NCBI GenBank assembly: GCA_021738565.1
Contig: JAIPBT010000019.1
Location: 1-64,000 of the forward strand
DNA from: Bacteroidales bacterium
GTDB lineage: Bacteria > Bacteroidota > Bacteroidia > Bacteroidales > GCA-2748055
Length of the DNA stretch: 64,000 nt
Direction of reading: 5' to 3'
In this document: in pieces, positions 41,457-51,772 of the stretch
How the letters are laid out: every line of letters begins with the position of its first letter
Numbering within the stretch: the first letter of the stretch is position 1
Position numbers and translations under genes: made by a program
Notes under the pieces: model-generated
What the model was told of the DNA's origin: nothing
Database searches by the model: none
The model's input: only the letters and a program-made list of their open reading frames with translations

Positions 41457-42599
41457 TTACTGCTGTGGGACCGTCCTCTTGAGCAAAAGAATATTCTTCA
41501 CAGCAAGGTCAAACAATACAAGCTTGGCCGCACCGTTTGCTTCAATATGACTGATTGCCTTTTCAAATTCGCCGACCAATTCAAATACATTGCCTTCATG
41601 AATGTAATCAGAAAATTTTTGAGAAAAATCAGCTTCTTTTTCTGAAAGAAAGCTCAAATCATGCTGTTGCAGGTTCAGCATAAAATTTTCCCTGATCAAG
41701 CGGAGTGAATAGGTGAGAAAATCCTTGATCTTTTCACGGCCCCATGGAGCGATGGTCTCTGCCCATCTACGCAAATGGACAATATCCCTTGCATAACATT
41801 TTCTCATAAACAGAACGAATTCCTCAAAATACTGGTTTTCGATATCATCAGATTCCATGATCTTAATGGCAAGTCCATAATTCCCATTCGATCTTCGCAG
41901 AACATCATAAACCATCTCCTCCTGTTCCGGATACTGCTCCAAAAGCCCCATTCGCATACTGTCCGGGTCAGGCGGACCCATCCTTACCATTTGTGTCCTG
42001 CTCAGGATGGTCGGTAAAATAAGTTCCGTGTTTTCTGAAACAATCAGGAAAAGTGTCTTATCCGGCGGCTCCTCAATGAGTTTCAGCAAAGTGTTTGCTG
42101 CTGAGGCATTCATCTTTTCAGCAAGCCACATGATCAAAACCTTGTATTCCGATTCGTAAGATTTAAGGCTCAGCTTTCTGAGCACCTCACTGCTTTCATT
42201 CCTGCTGATAAAACCCTGTTTGTTTTCTGCACCAATAATTTCATACCACTGATTTTCTGAAAGATAAGGATTTCCTTTGACCGCTTCTCTCCAAAATGAA
42301 ATGTAGTTGTCACTTACACTTTTTCCCCCGGACTGACCCGAGGTAACAACCGGAAAAACAAAATGAAGGTCCGGGTGCGCAAGTTTGTTCATTTTCAAAC
42401 AGGATGGACAGGTTCCGCATGAATCAGTGTCGGACCTGCTCTTGCAGCAAATATACTGGGCATAGGCAATTGCCATCGCCAGTTTCCCTGTTCCGGGCGG
42501 ACCAAAGAACAGCTGGGCATGACTGATCCGTTCGCTTTTTACTGAACGTATAAGCCGCTCCTTTACACTTTGTTGCCCGATTACATCCTTAAACTGCAT
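41457..42599 (-). CDS. holB: DNA polymerase III delta' subunit (clamp loader)
   Basis: A 380-residue AAA+ protein. Walker A is GPPGTGK (38-44), the zinc module is CCKSRSDTDSCGTCPSC, and the sensor region is TLLKLIEEPPDKTLFLI followed by ILSRTQ, all as in the clamp-loader family. It is likely the delta' subunit that helps load the sliding clamp. Length is typical for the phylum. Divergent from pgk with a 148-bp promoter region. Confidence 0.88.
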   Translation of the reverse strand: MQFKDVIGQQSVKERLIRSVKSERISHAQLFFGPPGTGKLAMAIAYAQYICCKSRSDTDSCGTCPSCLKMNKLAHPDLHFVFPVVTSGQSGGKSVSDNYISFWREAVKGNPYLSENQWYEIIGAENKQGFISRNESSEVLRKLSLKSYESEYKVLIMWLAEKMNASAANTLLKLIEEPPDKTLFLIVSENTELILPTILSRTQMVRMGPPDPDSMRMGLLEQYPEQEEMVYDVLRRSNGNYGLAIKIMESDDIENQYFEEFVLFMRKCYARDIVHLRRWAETIAPWGREKIKDFLTYSLRLIRENFMLNLQQHDLSFLSEKEADFSQKFSDYIHEGNVFELVGEFEKAISHIEANGAAKLVLFDLAVKNILLLKRTVPQQ

Positions 42600-42670
42600 T
42601 GTAATATCCGCTATGCCGGATCACAAATTTAACAAAATAACAGGACGATTCTCAGGTTACAGGAAGTCTC

Positions 42671-42702
42671 TTTGTTCTTTATTCATTAAAACACTAAATT
42701 TG
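42671..42702 (+). promoter_or_regulatory. Bacteroidota-type promoter of pgk
   Basis: TTTG (42671-42674), a 20-bp spacer, then TAAATTTG (42695-42702) matches the -33 TTTG and -7 TAnnTTTG consensus of the primary sigma factor in this phylum. The pgk ATG is 46 bp further on. Confidence 0.7.
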
Positions 42703-42747
42703 CGATTCCTTTAATGATTTACAACACCATCAATTTTATCTAAAACT

Positions 42748-43965
42748 ATGCAAACTATTGATAATTATAATTTTAAAGACAAAAAGGTAATTGTAAGGGT
42801 TGACTTTAACGTACCACTGAATGAAAACTTTGAAGTAGCAGATGACAACAGGATCCGTGGAGCACTTCCAACTATAAAGAAAATCCTTGCTGATGGCGGA
42901 GCCGCCATTCTGATGTCTCATCTTGGAAGACCGAAATCAGGTCCTGAAGAAAAATTTTCACTGAAACACGTTATCCCCGTATTGTCTGACCATCTCGGGA
43001 TTGAGGTGCTCTTTGCCGATGATTGCATTGGCACCCAGGCCGACGAAAAATCAGCTGATCTGAAAGCAGGGGAAGTTCTTTTGCTGGAAAACCTCAGGTT
43101 CTATTCTGCAGAAAACAAGGTAAAAACAGAAGAAGAACAAGCAGCAACAAGGAAATTTGCTGAAAAACTTGCATCATATGCCGATCTTTATGTAAATGAC
43201 GCTTTCGGCACAGCGCACCGTGCACACGCCTCCACCGCTGTAATTGCGGATTTCTTTCCGCAGGATGCCAGGATGTTCGGATTCCTCATCAACAATGAGC
43301 TCGAAGCCATGGACAAAGTCCTGAAAGAGACAGAAAAACCTTTTACGGCAATCATGGGAGGAGCCAAGGTCTCTGATAAAATACTTGTGATCGAAAACCT
43401 GCTCGATAGGGTTGATAACCTCATCATCGCCGGGGGCATGACCTATACATTCATCAAAGCCCGGGGCGGAGAGATCGGAAATTCCCTCTGCGAAGAGGAC
43501 AAGCTGGAACTTGCACTTAAGGTAATTCAAAAGGCAAAGGACAAAGGTGTTAACCTTGTTCTCCCGGTTGACCAGGTTCTGGCCGATAAATTCGACAATG
43601 ATGCCGGTACAGTTATTGCTCCGGTAATGGAAGGCAGAAGCGGCTATATGGGACTTGACATTGGAGATGATACCATCAGCCTTTTCTCTGATATCATCAT
43701 GAATTCCAGAACCATCCTGTGGAATGGTCCTGCTGGCGTCTTTGAAATGCCCAATTTTCAACGAGGAACAGTAAGCATTGCCAGGGCTATTTCTGAAGCC
43801 ACTTCCAAAGGAGCGTTCAGCCTCGTTGGCGGAGGCGACTCCGTTGCAGCGGTAAATAAATTTGGCCTGGCTGAAAAAGTAAGTTATGTTTCCACCGGTG
43901 GAGGAGCCATGCTGGAATATATTGAAGGAAAAGAGCTGCCTGGTATTAAAGCCATTCGTGGCTGA
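42748..43965 (+). CDS. pgk: Phosphoglycerate kinase
   Basis: A 405-residue glycolytic enzyme transferring phosphate from 1,3-bisphosphoglycerate to ADP. Conserved segments are [13 protein letters not shown] (substrate Arg/Asp/Asn), [26 protein letters not shown] and the nucleotide-site GGGDSVAAV. Full length, no anomalies. It has its own consensus promoter. Confidence 0.97.
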   Translation: MQTIDNYNFKDKKVIVRVDFNVPLNENFEVADDNRIRGALPTIKKILADGGAAILMSHLGRPKSGPEEKFSLKHVIPVLSDHLGIEVLFADDCIGTQADEKSADLKAGEVLLLENLRFYSAENKVKTEEEQAATRKFAEKLASYADLYVNDAFGTAHRAHASTAVIADFFPQDARMFGFLINNELEAMDKVLKETEKPFTAIMGGAKVSDKILVIENLLDRVDNLIIAGGMTYTFIKARGGEIGNSLCEEDKLELALKVIQKAKDKGVNLVLPVDQVLADKFDNDAGTVIAPVMEGRSGYMGLDIGDDTISLFSDIIMNSRTILWNGPAGVFEMPNFQRGTVSIARAISEATSKGAFSLVGGGDSVAAVNKFGLAEKVSYVSTGGGAMLEYIEGKELPGIKAIRG

Positions 43966-44030
43966 TGAACAGCAGGAGTCATGGCTGCACTTGAACATCA
44001 ACGCGGTATCCGCCGTTAAACAAGCTTTCG

Positions 44031-44038
44031 TATCTTTG
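44031..44038 (+). promoter_or_regulatory. Candidate -7 box for the LuxE-like gene
   Basis: TATCTTTG, only eight bases before the ATG at 44046; if used, the mRNA would be almost leaderless. No TTG is seen at the right distance upstream. Confidence 0.4.
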
Positions 44039-44057
44039 TATCCGTATGATACGGATA
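44039..44057. promoter_or_regulatory. 19-bp perfect palindrome over the LuxE-like start codon
   Basis: TATCCGTAT-G-ATACGGATA, nine-base arms and a central G that is the third base of the ATG. It overlaps the expected transcription start, so it could act as an operator or an mRNA hairpin hiding the start codon. Confidence 0.45.
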
Positions 44058-45032
44058 GAAAACCGGATTTTTGAGGTCAGCAATGAAAAGGCGTTCGAAG
44101 AGCTTGCGTTGGAAATTTTCCATTTCCAGGCTGAGGAAAATGAAGTGTATGCCCAATACCTCTCTTTGATGAAAATTGATACAGAAAGGATAGATTCTGT
44201 GGAAAAGATCCCTTTCCTGCCCATTGAATTGTTCCGGACAAAGAAGATCATTTCAGGCAATACAAACCACGCCGTTGTCTTTGAAAGCAGCGGGACCACA
44301 TCAGAAAACAGCAGCAGGCACTTCCTGGTATCAGAGAATCTGTACCAAAGGAGTTTCAATACTGCATTCCGAATATTCTATGGGGATCCACAATCCTACT
44401 GCATTCTTGCACTTCTTCCGTCTTATATTGAAAGGGGCAACTCCTCCCTGGTATATATGATGGATCACCTGATCAGATTAAGCGGCCACCCGGAAAGCGG
44501 TTTTTACCTCAACAACCTGGATGAATTGCACCATGTTCTTTTGAAAAGAAATGCCGACGGTTTTCCAACGATCCTGCTTGGCGTCAGCTTTGCATTGCTC
44601 GACTTCGCCGATCATTATTCCATGGAACTTTCAGACCACATTACTGTAATGGAAACGGGAGGAATGAAAGGAAGGCGACCGGAGATGACCGGGCAGGAAT
44701 TACATCAAAAGATCAGGGATTCACTGCATTGCTTTAACATACACTCGGAATACGGGATGACCGAACTCCTGTCCCAATCCTATTCCGGGGGAAACGGCAT
44801 ATTCCGGTCTCCTCCCTGGATGAAGGTTTTAGCAAGGGATCCCTATGATCCGCTCAGTGTATTGCCAATAGGCTCTGCCGGGGGGATCAACATCATCGAC
44901 CTGGCCAACCTCTATTCCTGTTCTTTCATTGCTACCGGTGACCTGGGAAAAGTTTATGAAGACGGCACATTTGAAATCTCAGGAAGATTCGACCAGGCAG
45001 AAGTCAGGGGATGCAACCTGATGGTTACATAA
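44046..45032 (+). CDS. LuxE-like acyl-protein synthetase / adenylate-forming enzyme
   Basis: A 328-residue protein resembling the LuxE branch of adenylating enzymes, which activate a fatty acid as acyl-AMP and pass it to a Cys or carrier. Visible marks are PIELFRTKKI near the N-terminus, FESSGTTSENSSRH (the P-loop-like STG motif), YGMTELLSQSY and a late ATGDLGKVYEDG. LuxE partners (LuxC, LuxD) are absent here, so it is not a luciferase system. Substrate and partner are unknown. It is 80 bp after pgk. Confidence 0.75.
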   Translation: MIRIENRIFEVSNEKAFEELALEIFHFQAEENEVYAQYLSLMKIDTERIDSVEKIPFLPIELFRTKKIISGNTNHAVVFESSGTTSENSSRHFLVSENLYQRSFNTAFRIFYGDPQSYCILALLPSYIERGNSSLVYMMDHLIRLSGHPESGFYLNNLDELHHVLLKRNADGFPTILLGVSFALLDFADHYSMELSDHITVMETGGMKGRRPEMTGQELHQKIRDSLHCFNIHSEYGMTELLSQSYSGGNGIFRSPPWMKVLARDPYDPLSVLPIGSAGGINIIDLANLYSCSFIATGDLGKVYEDGTFEISGRFDQAEVRGCNLMVT

Positions 45033-45071
45033 CCGGTAAGATTCCAGCGCATTGCAGCAAAATAAATTTCA

Positions 45072-46907
45072 TTACAAAGGAACAAACCTCAGCTCAGAAA
45101 GATTGACAACCGATGCATCTTCACCTTGATAATCCGTAGAAATTACAATTTTTCCTGCCTCTTTATCCAGACTTACAACACCTCCATGGAAAACTTCCGG
45201 CTGGTAGCGACTGTTTGTGGTCTTCGTTCTGTGCCGAATACTCTGTCCCCCTATGGCAATATCAATAATCGACCCCAAACCTGCACTGTCAGATCCATAT
45301 TTCAGCATGACCTCATAATCTCCCTGCTGAAGAGATCTGTATTCCCAGGTCATGGTACCGTTGTTGTTCCATTCAATCATCTCATATCCCCGGTACCGGT
45401 CCCAGCGATCATTCAGCCCGTACATGCAATTGCCACTGAAAGTTGCCCCTGAAGGTCTGAATACCGATTCATGTACCGGATCAACAATATCTGGTGTATT
45501 GATGTAATCTATATCTCCATTGTAGGATATTACCAGCGTTGTTACAGGATCGATAGATACCCTTCCAGGCAGGCTTTCAGGGTCAAAATCAACCATAAGA
45601 TCTCCTGAATTGTTGTACTGAAATGACAGGGATGTTTTCTCCTCATCCCCGAGAATATGAATATCCGTGATGTTCATTTGAAGGTGTTCCAGCAGAAGCC
45701 GGTTCCCTACCGCTAATTCAAAAAGGTGAATGTACAATTTCCCGGGCCTGGAGGTGCACCTGGCGTCATAATAGAAACCTGCTCCTATGGGACTGGCATT
45801 GCAGCCATAAATGCTTTCTCCATGGTCTTTTAGCCAGGTTCCTGCAAATTGCAACAGGCTTACCGACTCAGCAGGTATTCTACCCTTTCCGTCAGGACCT
45901 ATATTCAGGAGATAATTTCCCCCCCTGCTTACCGTATGAATGAGATTCCTTATTATTTTTCCTGAAGACTTCCAGTTGTGATCGCAACGCTTGTATCCCC
46001 ATGTATCATTTAGTGTCATACAAACCTCGAAATTCTCCCTGATCGTATCAGGAATGACCTGCTCCGGAGTCAGGTAGTCACCCATCTCCAGGCGATTCTC
46101 AAGGTGTTCATGACTGATCCTGTCGTTAACAATTACGGAAGAATCTTCTGATCTTATTATTTCAAGCAGCTGAAGGCTTTGATCCCTGGTAATGTCCCAT
46201 GGAACATCAAACCACATTACGGCTGGGTCATACTGTTCCACCAGTTCTTTTACCTGGGGAAAACATTTTTCCCGGTAATATACATCCGGGTCCTTGGAAT
46301 CCCTGTCGGGAAAATCCCAATCATTGTCGAGACCAAGTGCATCAGGTTCATTCCAATCCCAGTTTTGAGAATAGTAAAAACCCAGTTTTATACCATACCT
46401 ATCGCATGCATCCTTCAATTCTCTCAATGGATCCCGTTTGAAGGGAGTGCCGTCATAAATATTGTAATCGCTCACATCCGAATCGTACATGGCAAACCCA
46501 TCGCAATGTTTGGCAGTGATGATGATGTATTTCATTCCCGCATCCACTGCCAGTTTTACCCAGGACTCCGCATTAAAATAATATGGATTGAACCGTTCCG
46601 CCAGCGGCCTGTAATTTTCAACCGGAATTTTTGCATTGTACATGATCCACTCTCCCAGTCCATCAATATGCTCTCCTTCCCACATTCCGCCCAGATCAGC
46701 ATAAAGCCCCCAGTGAATGAACATTCCGAATCGAGCCTCCTTCCACCATTCCATCCGCTGTTGCTTTCCGGAAACAAGTTGGTCAATCTTGTTCGGGTCC
46801 TGAGCCATCATTCCTGCCGTTAAAAACAATACCACAAGAAAAACATAAAGTTTTCTATTCGTACTCCGGGTGCAGAATATTAAGTTAATCAATCCAGACT
46901 TTTCCAT
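45072..46907 (-). CDS. Alpha-L-fucosidase, GH29 family, exported
   Basis: A 611-residue secreted glycoside hydrolase. A long n-region and hydrophobic core end at Ala-Gln near residue 35. The catalytic domain shows WWKEARFGMFIHWGLYA, KHCDGFAMYDS and the nucleophile region VMWFDVPWD (D234). The C-terminal ~150 residues form an extra beta-rich, probably carbohydrate-binding module (WEYRSLQQGDYEVMLKY). It cleaves alpha-L-fucose from glycans, though some GH29 members act on related sugars. The start overlaps the MmcQ-like gene by 19 bp. Confidence 0.9.
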   Translation of the reverse strand: MEKSGLINLIFCTRSTNRKLYVFLVVLFLTAGMMAQDPNKIDQLVSGKQQRMEWWKEARFGMFIHWGLYADLGGMWEGEHIDGLGEWIMYNAKIPVENYRPLAERFNPYYFNAESWVKLAVDAGMKYIIITAKHCDGFAMYDSDVSDYNIYDGTPFKRDPLRELKDACDRYGIKLGFYYSQNWDWNEPDALGLDNDWDFPDRDSKDPDVYYREKCFPQVKELVEQYDPAVMWFDVPWDITRDQSLQLLEIIRSEDSSVIVNDRISHEHLENRLEMGDYLTPEQVIPDTIRENFEVCMTLNDTWGYKRCDHNWKSSGKIIRNLIHTVSRGGNYLLNIGPDGKGRIPAESVSLLQFAGTWLKDHGESIYGCNASPIGAGFYYDARCTSRPGKLYIHLFELAVGNRLLLEHLQMNITDIHILGDEEKTSLSFQYNNSGDLMVDFDPESLPGRVSIDPVTTLVISYNGDIDYINTPDIVDPVHESVFRPSGATFSGNCMYGLNDRWDRYRGYEMIEWNNNGTMTWEYRSLQQGDYEVMLKYGSDSAGLGSIIDIAIGGQSIRHRTKTTNSRYQPEVFHGGVVSLDKEAGKIVISTDYQGEDASVVNLSELRFVPL

Positions 46908-47254
46908 TGTTCCTTTATTTTTTTTGGCAATCCGTTAACGACCAGTTCATAGGAGTGATCTATCCATTCAAAAACCATCTGCCTCGAAGGAATATTCTGA
47001 ACGACTACCGTATTCCAGTGCTGCTTGTTGAAATGCCATGCTGGTGTCACTCCGGGATGATGTTCGCGAAGTTCGATGGCCTTTAAGGGATCACATTTCA
47101 GTGTAATTCCCCGTTCCTCCTCTGACAGATCCAGCACGGCAAACATCTTGTTCATGACTTTAAAAACCAGTGCCGTATCATTAAATGGAAATCCTTCTGT
47201 AACCCCGGGCTTGGAAAGGCAGTATTCGCGAATTTCTTCAATATTCAATTGCAA
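46889..47254 (-). CDS. MmcQ/YjbR-family DNA-binding-like protein
   Basis: A 121-residue protein of the MmcQ/YjbR family (double-wing DNA-binding fold). Family features include CLSKPGVTEGFPF, the central LKCDPLKAIELREHH and NKQHWNTV near the C-terminus. The molecular role is unknown; members are cytoplasmic. It ends 19 bp inside the fucosidase start, an overlap suggesting co-transcription by chance of packing rather than shared function. Confidence 0.88.
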   Translation of the reverse strand: MQLNIEEIREYCLSKPGVTEGFPFNDTALVFKVMNKMFAVLDLSEEERGITLKCDPLKAIELREHHPGVTPAWHFNKQHWNTVVVQNIPSRQMVFEWIDHSYELVVNGLPKKIKEQWKSLD

Positions 47255-47377
47255 GATGTTTTTATGTTATTGAGAACCCAATTCAGGTTCAACCCTTACA
47301 AGATATAAATTCTTACAATACAGGTTTGCTGATTTTCTGATTTCTTCAATCCACCCTACGGGCAAGACTTCATCTGA

Positions 47378-47743
47378 TCATTCAACTCCCGGTATAAATG
47401 CATCCTCAAAATGCTCAATGTCCATACTCTCTCCGCATTTAATTACGGATACAAGATCAAATCTCACGGGCAGTCTGACCCTGTGATGGTAAAGGTACTG
47501 TTCCGAAGCCTCCATGATCAGTTTTTCCTTGGAAGGCGACAACAGATCCTCAGGATGCGGAAAGCTGTTCCGCACCCTTGCTTTTACCTCTACAATTACC
47601 AGCATCCTTCCATCCGTACAAACGATGTCAAGTTCCTTGTGTCCATGTGTCCAGTTGCGATGCAAAATGCAATATCCGCGGGAAGTAAGAAACTCAGCAG
47701 CAAAGGATTCTGCCTCCGTTCCGAAATCATGAGATTCTGCCAT
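47378..47743 (-). CDS. UPF0102 / YraN-family putative nuclease
   Basis: A 121-residue protein of the YraN family, which has a restriction-endonuclease-like fold. The active-site pattern is complete: GTEAESFAAEFL, then HGHKELDIVCTDG, and VEVKAR. Proposed to act on branched or damaged DNA; the exact role is unresolved. It lies 12 bp after the LD-carboxypeptidase gene on the same strand. Confidence 0.9.
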   Translation of the reverse strand: MAESHDFGTEAESFAAEFLTSRGYCILHRNWTHGHKELDIVCTDGRMLVIVEVKARVRNSFPHPEDLLSPSKEKLIMEASEQYLYHHRVRLPVRFDLVSVIKCGESMDIEHFEDAFIPGVE

Positions 47744-47755
47744 GTTGTTAACTGT

Positions 47756-48670
47756 TTATTGGTACATAACCAGGGAATTGTTCCCCCTTTCAATGGTTAA
47801 TGTACTGACCCTGCCAAATATCAGCGGAAAATTGGATTTTTTATGTCCGGCAGGAAAGCCAAACATGGCGGGAAGGTTATGTTTTCTGGCCCTTTCTGCA
47901 ATGATCTCCAGGGCATTGTGACCAAAAGGATGCGCATTGTCATGCATATCAGAAAAATCACCGACGATCAGCCCGGCAGCTTTTTCAAACACATTTCTCA
48001 GCTCAAAATTCATTACCATGCGGTCAATGTGGTACAGGTATTCATCCACGTCTTCCAGGAAAAGTATCTTGCCTTCGTAGTCGGGTTCATAATCTGTACC
48101 TGCCATGGAATAAAGCACCGACAAATTCCCGCCGGTCAGTTGTGCGTTTACTTTCCCGTGCAAATTCAGCGGGTGATCGGGAATCCTGTAATCGAGCGGT
48201 TGTCCCGTTAAAGCATCCAGCAGATGCCTGAAGGATTGGTCATCCTGGGGCTGCTCCATAACAAATGAATAGGGCATGATCCCATGCATGGTTTCCATGA
48301 TTTTCCCTGCAAAAGCATGAAGAACTGTTACATCGCTGAAACCCACAATCCATTTGGGGTTTTTCCTGAACAATTCCGCATCCAGATTCGAAAGCAAATG
48401 GGAGGTCCCGTAACCTCCCCTTGCAGCAAAAACAGCCTTTATCCGGGGATCTTCGATCATCTGATGTATGTCTGAGAGCCTTTCATTCAACGTACCTGAC
48501 ATCTGGTTGATTTCTCCGAACAGGTATTTTCCAAAAACAACCTGAAATCCTTCAGATTCAAGCCGGTCTGCAAACACACTTACATCCTTCTCCTGAATGC
48601 TCCTTGCAGGCGCTACAATCGCTATCGCATCGCCCTTTTTCAAATATGGTGGCCGAATAAGTAAATTCAT
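47756..48670 (-). CDS. LD-carboxypeptidase, peptidase S66 family
   Basis: A 304-residue serine peptidase that trims tetrapeptides of recycled peptidoglycan (LdcA-like). The catalytic triad is visible: Ser in VGFSDVTVLH, Glu in LFLEDVDEYLY and His in PAGHKKSNFP, with the ARGGYG loop before them. No signal peptide, hence cytoplasmic, as expected for recycling. Divergent from metG with a 53-bp gap. Confidence 0.92.
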   Translation of the reverse strand: MNLLIRPPYLKKGDAIAIVAPARSIQEKDVSVFADRLESEGFQVVFGKYLFGEINQMSGTLNERLSDIHQMIEDPRIKAVFAARGGYGTSHLLSNLDAELFRKNPKWIVGFSDVTVLHAFAGKIMETMHGIMPYSFVMEQPQDDQSFRHLLDALTGQPLDYRIPDHPLNLHGKVNAQLTGGNLSVLYSMAGTDYEPDYEGKILFLEDVDEYLYHIDRMVMNFELRNVFEKAAGLIVGDFSDMHDNAHPFGHNALEIIAERARKHNLPAMFGFPAGHKKSNFPLIFGRVSTLTIERGNNSLVMYQ

Positions 48671-48691
48671 ATCAGCGAAGATATTATTAAT

Positions 48692-48699
48692 TATCTTTG
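48692..48699 (+). promoter_or_regulatory. Candidate -7 box for metG
   Basis: TATCTTTG, 24 bp before the preferred metG ATG at 48724. It overlaps a TTG that would otherwise give an earlier start, arguing against that start. Confidence 0.5.
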
Positions 48700-48723
48700 T
48701 GTTATTTTCAATACCTCCAAAAT

Positions 48724-50757
48724 ATGGAAAAAATCTATAAAAGACACCTGATAACCTCTGCCCTTCCCTATGCCAACGGCCCCATTCACCTCGGGCATCT
48801 TGCCGGCGTTTATGTTCCGTCCGACATTTACACCAGGTACCTTAGATTAAAAGGCGTCGAGGTCATTCATGTTTGCGGATCAGACGAGCATGGCGTTCCA
48901 ATCACTTTAAAAGCCAGGAATGAAGGACTCAGTCCGCAAGACATTGTTGACAGGTACCATGCCATCAACAAAAAAGCATTTAAGGATTTTGGGATATCTT
49001 TCGATATTTATTCACGAACTTCCAGCAGCATACATTACGAGACTGCTTCAGAATTCTTCAAAAAACTATACGACGAAGGAAAATTCATTGAAAAGACAAC
49101 AGAACAGTATTTTGACACAGAAGCAAATTCTTTCCTGGCCGACAGGTATATCACAGGAACCTGTCCGCATTGCAACAATGACAGTGCCTACGGCGACCAG
49201 TGCGAACAGTGCGGCACATCCTTAAGTCCCACTGAACTGATCAATCCCACCTCAACACTCAGCGGGAGCAAACCCGTTCTAAGAGAAACCAGGCACTGGT
49301 ACCTTCCGCTTGACCAATATGAACCCTGGTTGAAAAAATGGATCCTTGAAGAACACAAAGAATGGAAGCCAAATGTTTACGGACAGTGCAAATCATGGAT
49401 CGATCAGGGGCTGAATCCCAGGGCAGTGAGCAGGGACCTGGACTGGGGAGTGCCTGTTCCTGTTGAAAATGCCGAAGGCAAGGTTCTGTATGTCTGGTTC
49501 GACGCCCCGATCGGTTATATTTCAGCTACCAAGGAACTTACCGGTGACTGGGAAATATACTGGAAAAATGAAGACACAAGAATGGTCCATTTCATAGGAA
49601 AGGACAACATCGTTTTTCACTGCATCATTTTTCCGACTATGTTAAAAGCTGAAGGTACCTATATTTTACCTGACAATGTTCCTGCCAATGAATTCCTGAA
49701 CCTGGAGAATGACAAAATATCAACTTCCAGGAACTGGGCAGTGTGGCTGCATGAATACCTGGAAGATTTCCCCGGAAAACAGGATGTCCTGAGGTATGTT
49801 CTTTGCGCCAATGCGCCTGAAAACAAGGACAACGACTTTACATGGAAGGATTTTCAGAACAGGAATAACAATGAGCTGGTAGCAATTCTCGGTAACTTTG
49901 TCAACCGGACCCTGGTTCTGACAAACAACTATTACGATGGCAAGGTGCCTGCAGCAGGTGGTTTAAATGATTTTGATAAGAAGGCGCTGGCGGAAATAAA
50001 GAATATCACCGGAACTGTTGAGAGAAGCCTTGAAAATTTCAGGTTCAGGGAAGCAGTAAAATCAGCAATGGACCTTGCACGGCTGGGCAACAAATACCTC
50101 GCGGATTCAGAACCCTGGAAACTGATAAAAACAGATCCTGCACGTGTAAAAACCATAATAAATATTTCTGTTCAGATAACAGCGAATATTACAATCCTCT
50201 GTGAACCATTCCTTCCTTTTTCAATGAAAAAACTGCGTGGATTTTTGAACCTGGAAGAAATGGATTGGAGCCTCCTGGGCAATGAAAAACTTGTCGGTGA
50301 AGGTCATCTGATTGGCAAAGCCGAATTGCTCTTTGAAAAAATTGATGACGACCAAATTGAACAGCAACTTGAAAAGCTTCATAAAACAAAAAAAACACAA
50401 GAAGATACCATGAATATTGCCATGCAAAAAGACGAGATTACATTCGAGGAATTTGGTAAAATGGATATACGCACCGCAACGATTCTCGAAGCTGAAAAAG
50501 TGCCAAAAACAAAAAAACTGATCAAAATGCTTGTCGATACCGGTATTGACAGACGCACCATTATTTCAGGAATCGCAGAACATTACGAACCTGCGGAACT
50601 ACCGGGAAAAAAAGTATGCGTTCTTGTCAATCTTGCACCAAGAAAGATAAAAGGCATTGAATCACAGGGAATGATCCTTTTGTCTGAAAACACCGATGGG
50701 AGCCTCTATTTCATTGAACCCGGGAAAGATGCACACAACGGAGCGGAAGTAAACTGA
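48724..50757 (+). CDS. metG: Methionyl-tRNA synthetase
   Basis: Start ATG at 48724 gives 677 residues from [19 protein letters not shown]. The HIGH motif is HLGH in [10 protein letters not shown], the zinc knuckle is CPHCNND then CEQCG, and the KMSKS equivalent is KISTS. A C-terminal tRNA-binding (EMAP/Trbp111-like) domain begins at about 575 ([14 protein letters not shown]). It charges initiator and elongator tRNA-Met. Full length with the appended dimerisation domain usual in the phylum. Confidence 0.96.
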   Translation: MEKIYKRHLITSALPYANGPIHLGHLAGVYVPSDIYTRYLRLKGVEVIHVCGSDEHGVPITLKARNEGLSPQDIVDRYHAINKKAFKDFGISFDIYSRTSSSIHYETASEFFKKLYDEGKFIEKTTEQYFDTEANSFLADRYITGTCPHCNNDSAYGDQCEQCGTSLSPTELINPTSTLSGSKPVLRETRHWYLPLDQYEPWLKKWILEEHKEWKPNVYGQCKSWIDQGLNPRAVSRDLDWGVPVPVENAEGKVLYVWFDAPIGYISATKELTGDWEIYWKNEDTRMVHFIGKDNIVFHCIIFPTMLKAEGTYILPDNVPANEFLNLENDKISTSRNWAVWLHEYLEDFPGKQDVLRYVLCANAPENKDNDFTWKDFQNRNNNELVAILGNFVNRTLVLTNNYYDGKVPAAGGLNDFDKKALAEIKNITGTVERSLENFRFREAVKSAMDLARLGNKYLADSEPWKLIKTDPARVKTIINISVQITANITILCEPFLPFSMKKLRGFLNLEEMDWSLLGNEKLVGEGHLIGKAELLFEKIDDDQIEQQLEKLHKTKKTQEDTMNIAMQKDEITFEEFGKMDIRTATILEAEKVPKTKKLIKMLVDTGIDRRTIISGIAEHYEPAELPGKKVCVLVNLAPRKIKGIESQGMILLSENTDGSLYFIEPGKDAHNGAEVN

Positions 50758-50770
50758 CAGTATTATACCA

Positions 50771-51772
50771 TTACCTTGATAAAACCCATGCATTTTCAAT
50801 TCCGGACAGGCGCCGCACCCTGGACAGATCATTTATTGCCTCCGCTTTTGTTCCATAGGATTGAATGGCCACCCTGTACATCCTGTTTTCCGTATAGATG
50901 ATCTCGGCCGGGAAGCCGTCTGCAAAAAGGTCATCTTTAAGTTCAGCAGCATTCTGTAAATTCTGGAAACTTCCGGCTATTATGAAGAAATTATTTTCCA
51001 TAGCAGGAGTTTCAGGAATGGCTGCTTCTGGTTCTTTTGTTGCGGCTGCATCCTGGCCGGCAGCAGCTGCCTTGTCCTCATCGACGCCATATGATCTCCC
51101 TGTTTCAGGGGCAGTTCCGGAATCCCTGATAACGATCCCCTCTTTTCCAAATTCAATGTTGTTATTCCCGGCAGGAATCAGCAGGATCAATACAAGAACA
51201 GCTATCAAACTACCAACTACGATCCAGATGATCTTCCATTTGTTCACGGGTTTTTTCACCTTAAGCACCTGTGATGCCTCTCCGTCCGTCTCTTCTGCAG
51301 CAGCGACCTTATCAGGCTCATCTTCCTCCTGCTCCACTCCGGCTTCTTCAGTTTCATTTTCAATTTCCAGCAGTTCCAGGGGATCCAATCCAAAGTTGTC
51401 CGGATCAATTACCCAGTCACTGCTTTTTCTGAAATGGATCTTGTTGTTCTCATCCCTTATAAATTCACCCAGGTAATCAAGTACAAAGGATTCTCCCTTC
51501 TCAAGTTTGAATTTTATGGCATCAATCAGTTCAAGTACTTGCTGCCGGGCCTCCTCCGGATCGATCCCTTCACCTGCGGCATATTCACCTGCAAGTTTTC
51601 CATCATCCCTGGGATGCGTTGCATCAAATATTACTGTTGATCCTGGTGGGTCGATCCTTCCACCTGTATCATTTGATCCGGTTACTTTCACAACCAGGCT
51701 TCCAAATCCGGGAAGAATTACCGGCTCATTCCTGGATAGTATCTCTTGAATGTACTTACCTAAGTATGCCAT
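50771..51772 (-). CDS. HU-CCDC81-like and SPOR-domain membrane protein
   Basis: A 333-residue protein. Residues 1-120 match the paired HU/CCDC81-like domains found in Bacteroidota SPOR proteins (LGKYIQEILSRNEPVILPGF, then GESFVLDYLGEF). An acidic linker leads to one transmembrane helix (181-200). Residues about 262-333 form a SPOR domain (FFIIAGSFQNLQNAAELKDD), which binds denuded septal peptidoglycan. I infer a cell-division protein linking a cytoplasmic HU-like part with the septal wall. It is convergent with metG. Confidence 0.85.
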   Translation of the reverse strand: MAYLGKYIQEILSRNEPVILPGFGSLVVKVTGSNDTGGRIDPPGSTVIFDATHPRDDGKLAGEYAAGEGIDPEEARQQVLELIDAIKFKLEKGESFVLDYLGEFIRDENNKIHFRKSSDWVIDPDNFGLDPLELLEIENETEEAGVEQEEDEPDKVAAAEETDGEASQVLKVKKPVNKWKIIWIVVGSLIAVLVLILLIPAGNNNIEFGKEGIVIRDSGTAPETGRSYGVDEDKAAAAGQDAAATKEPEAAIPETPAMENNFFIIAGSFQNLQNAAELKDDLFADGFPAEIIYTENRMYRVAIQSYGTKAEAINDLSRVRRLSGIENAWVLSR

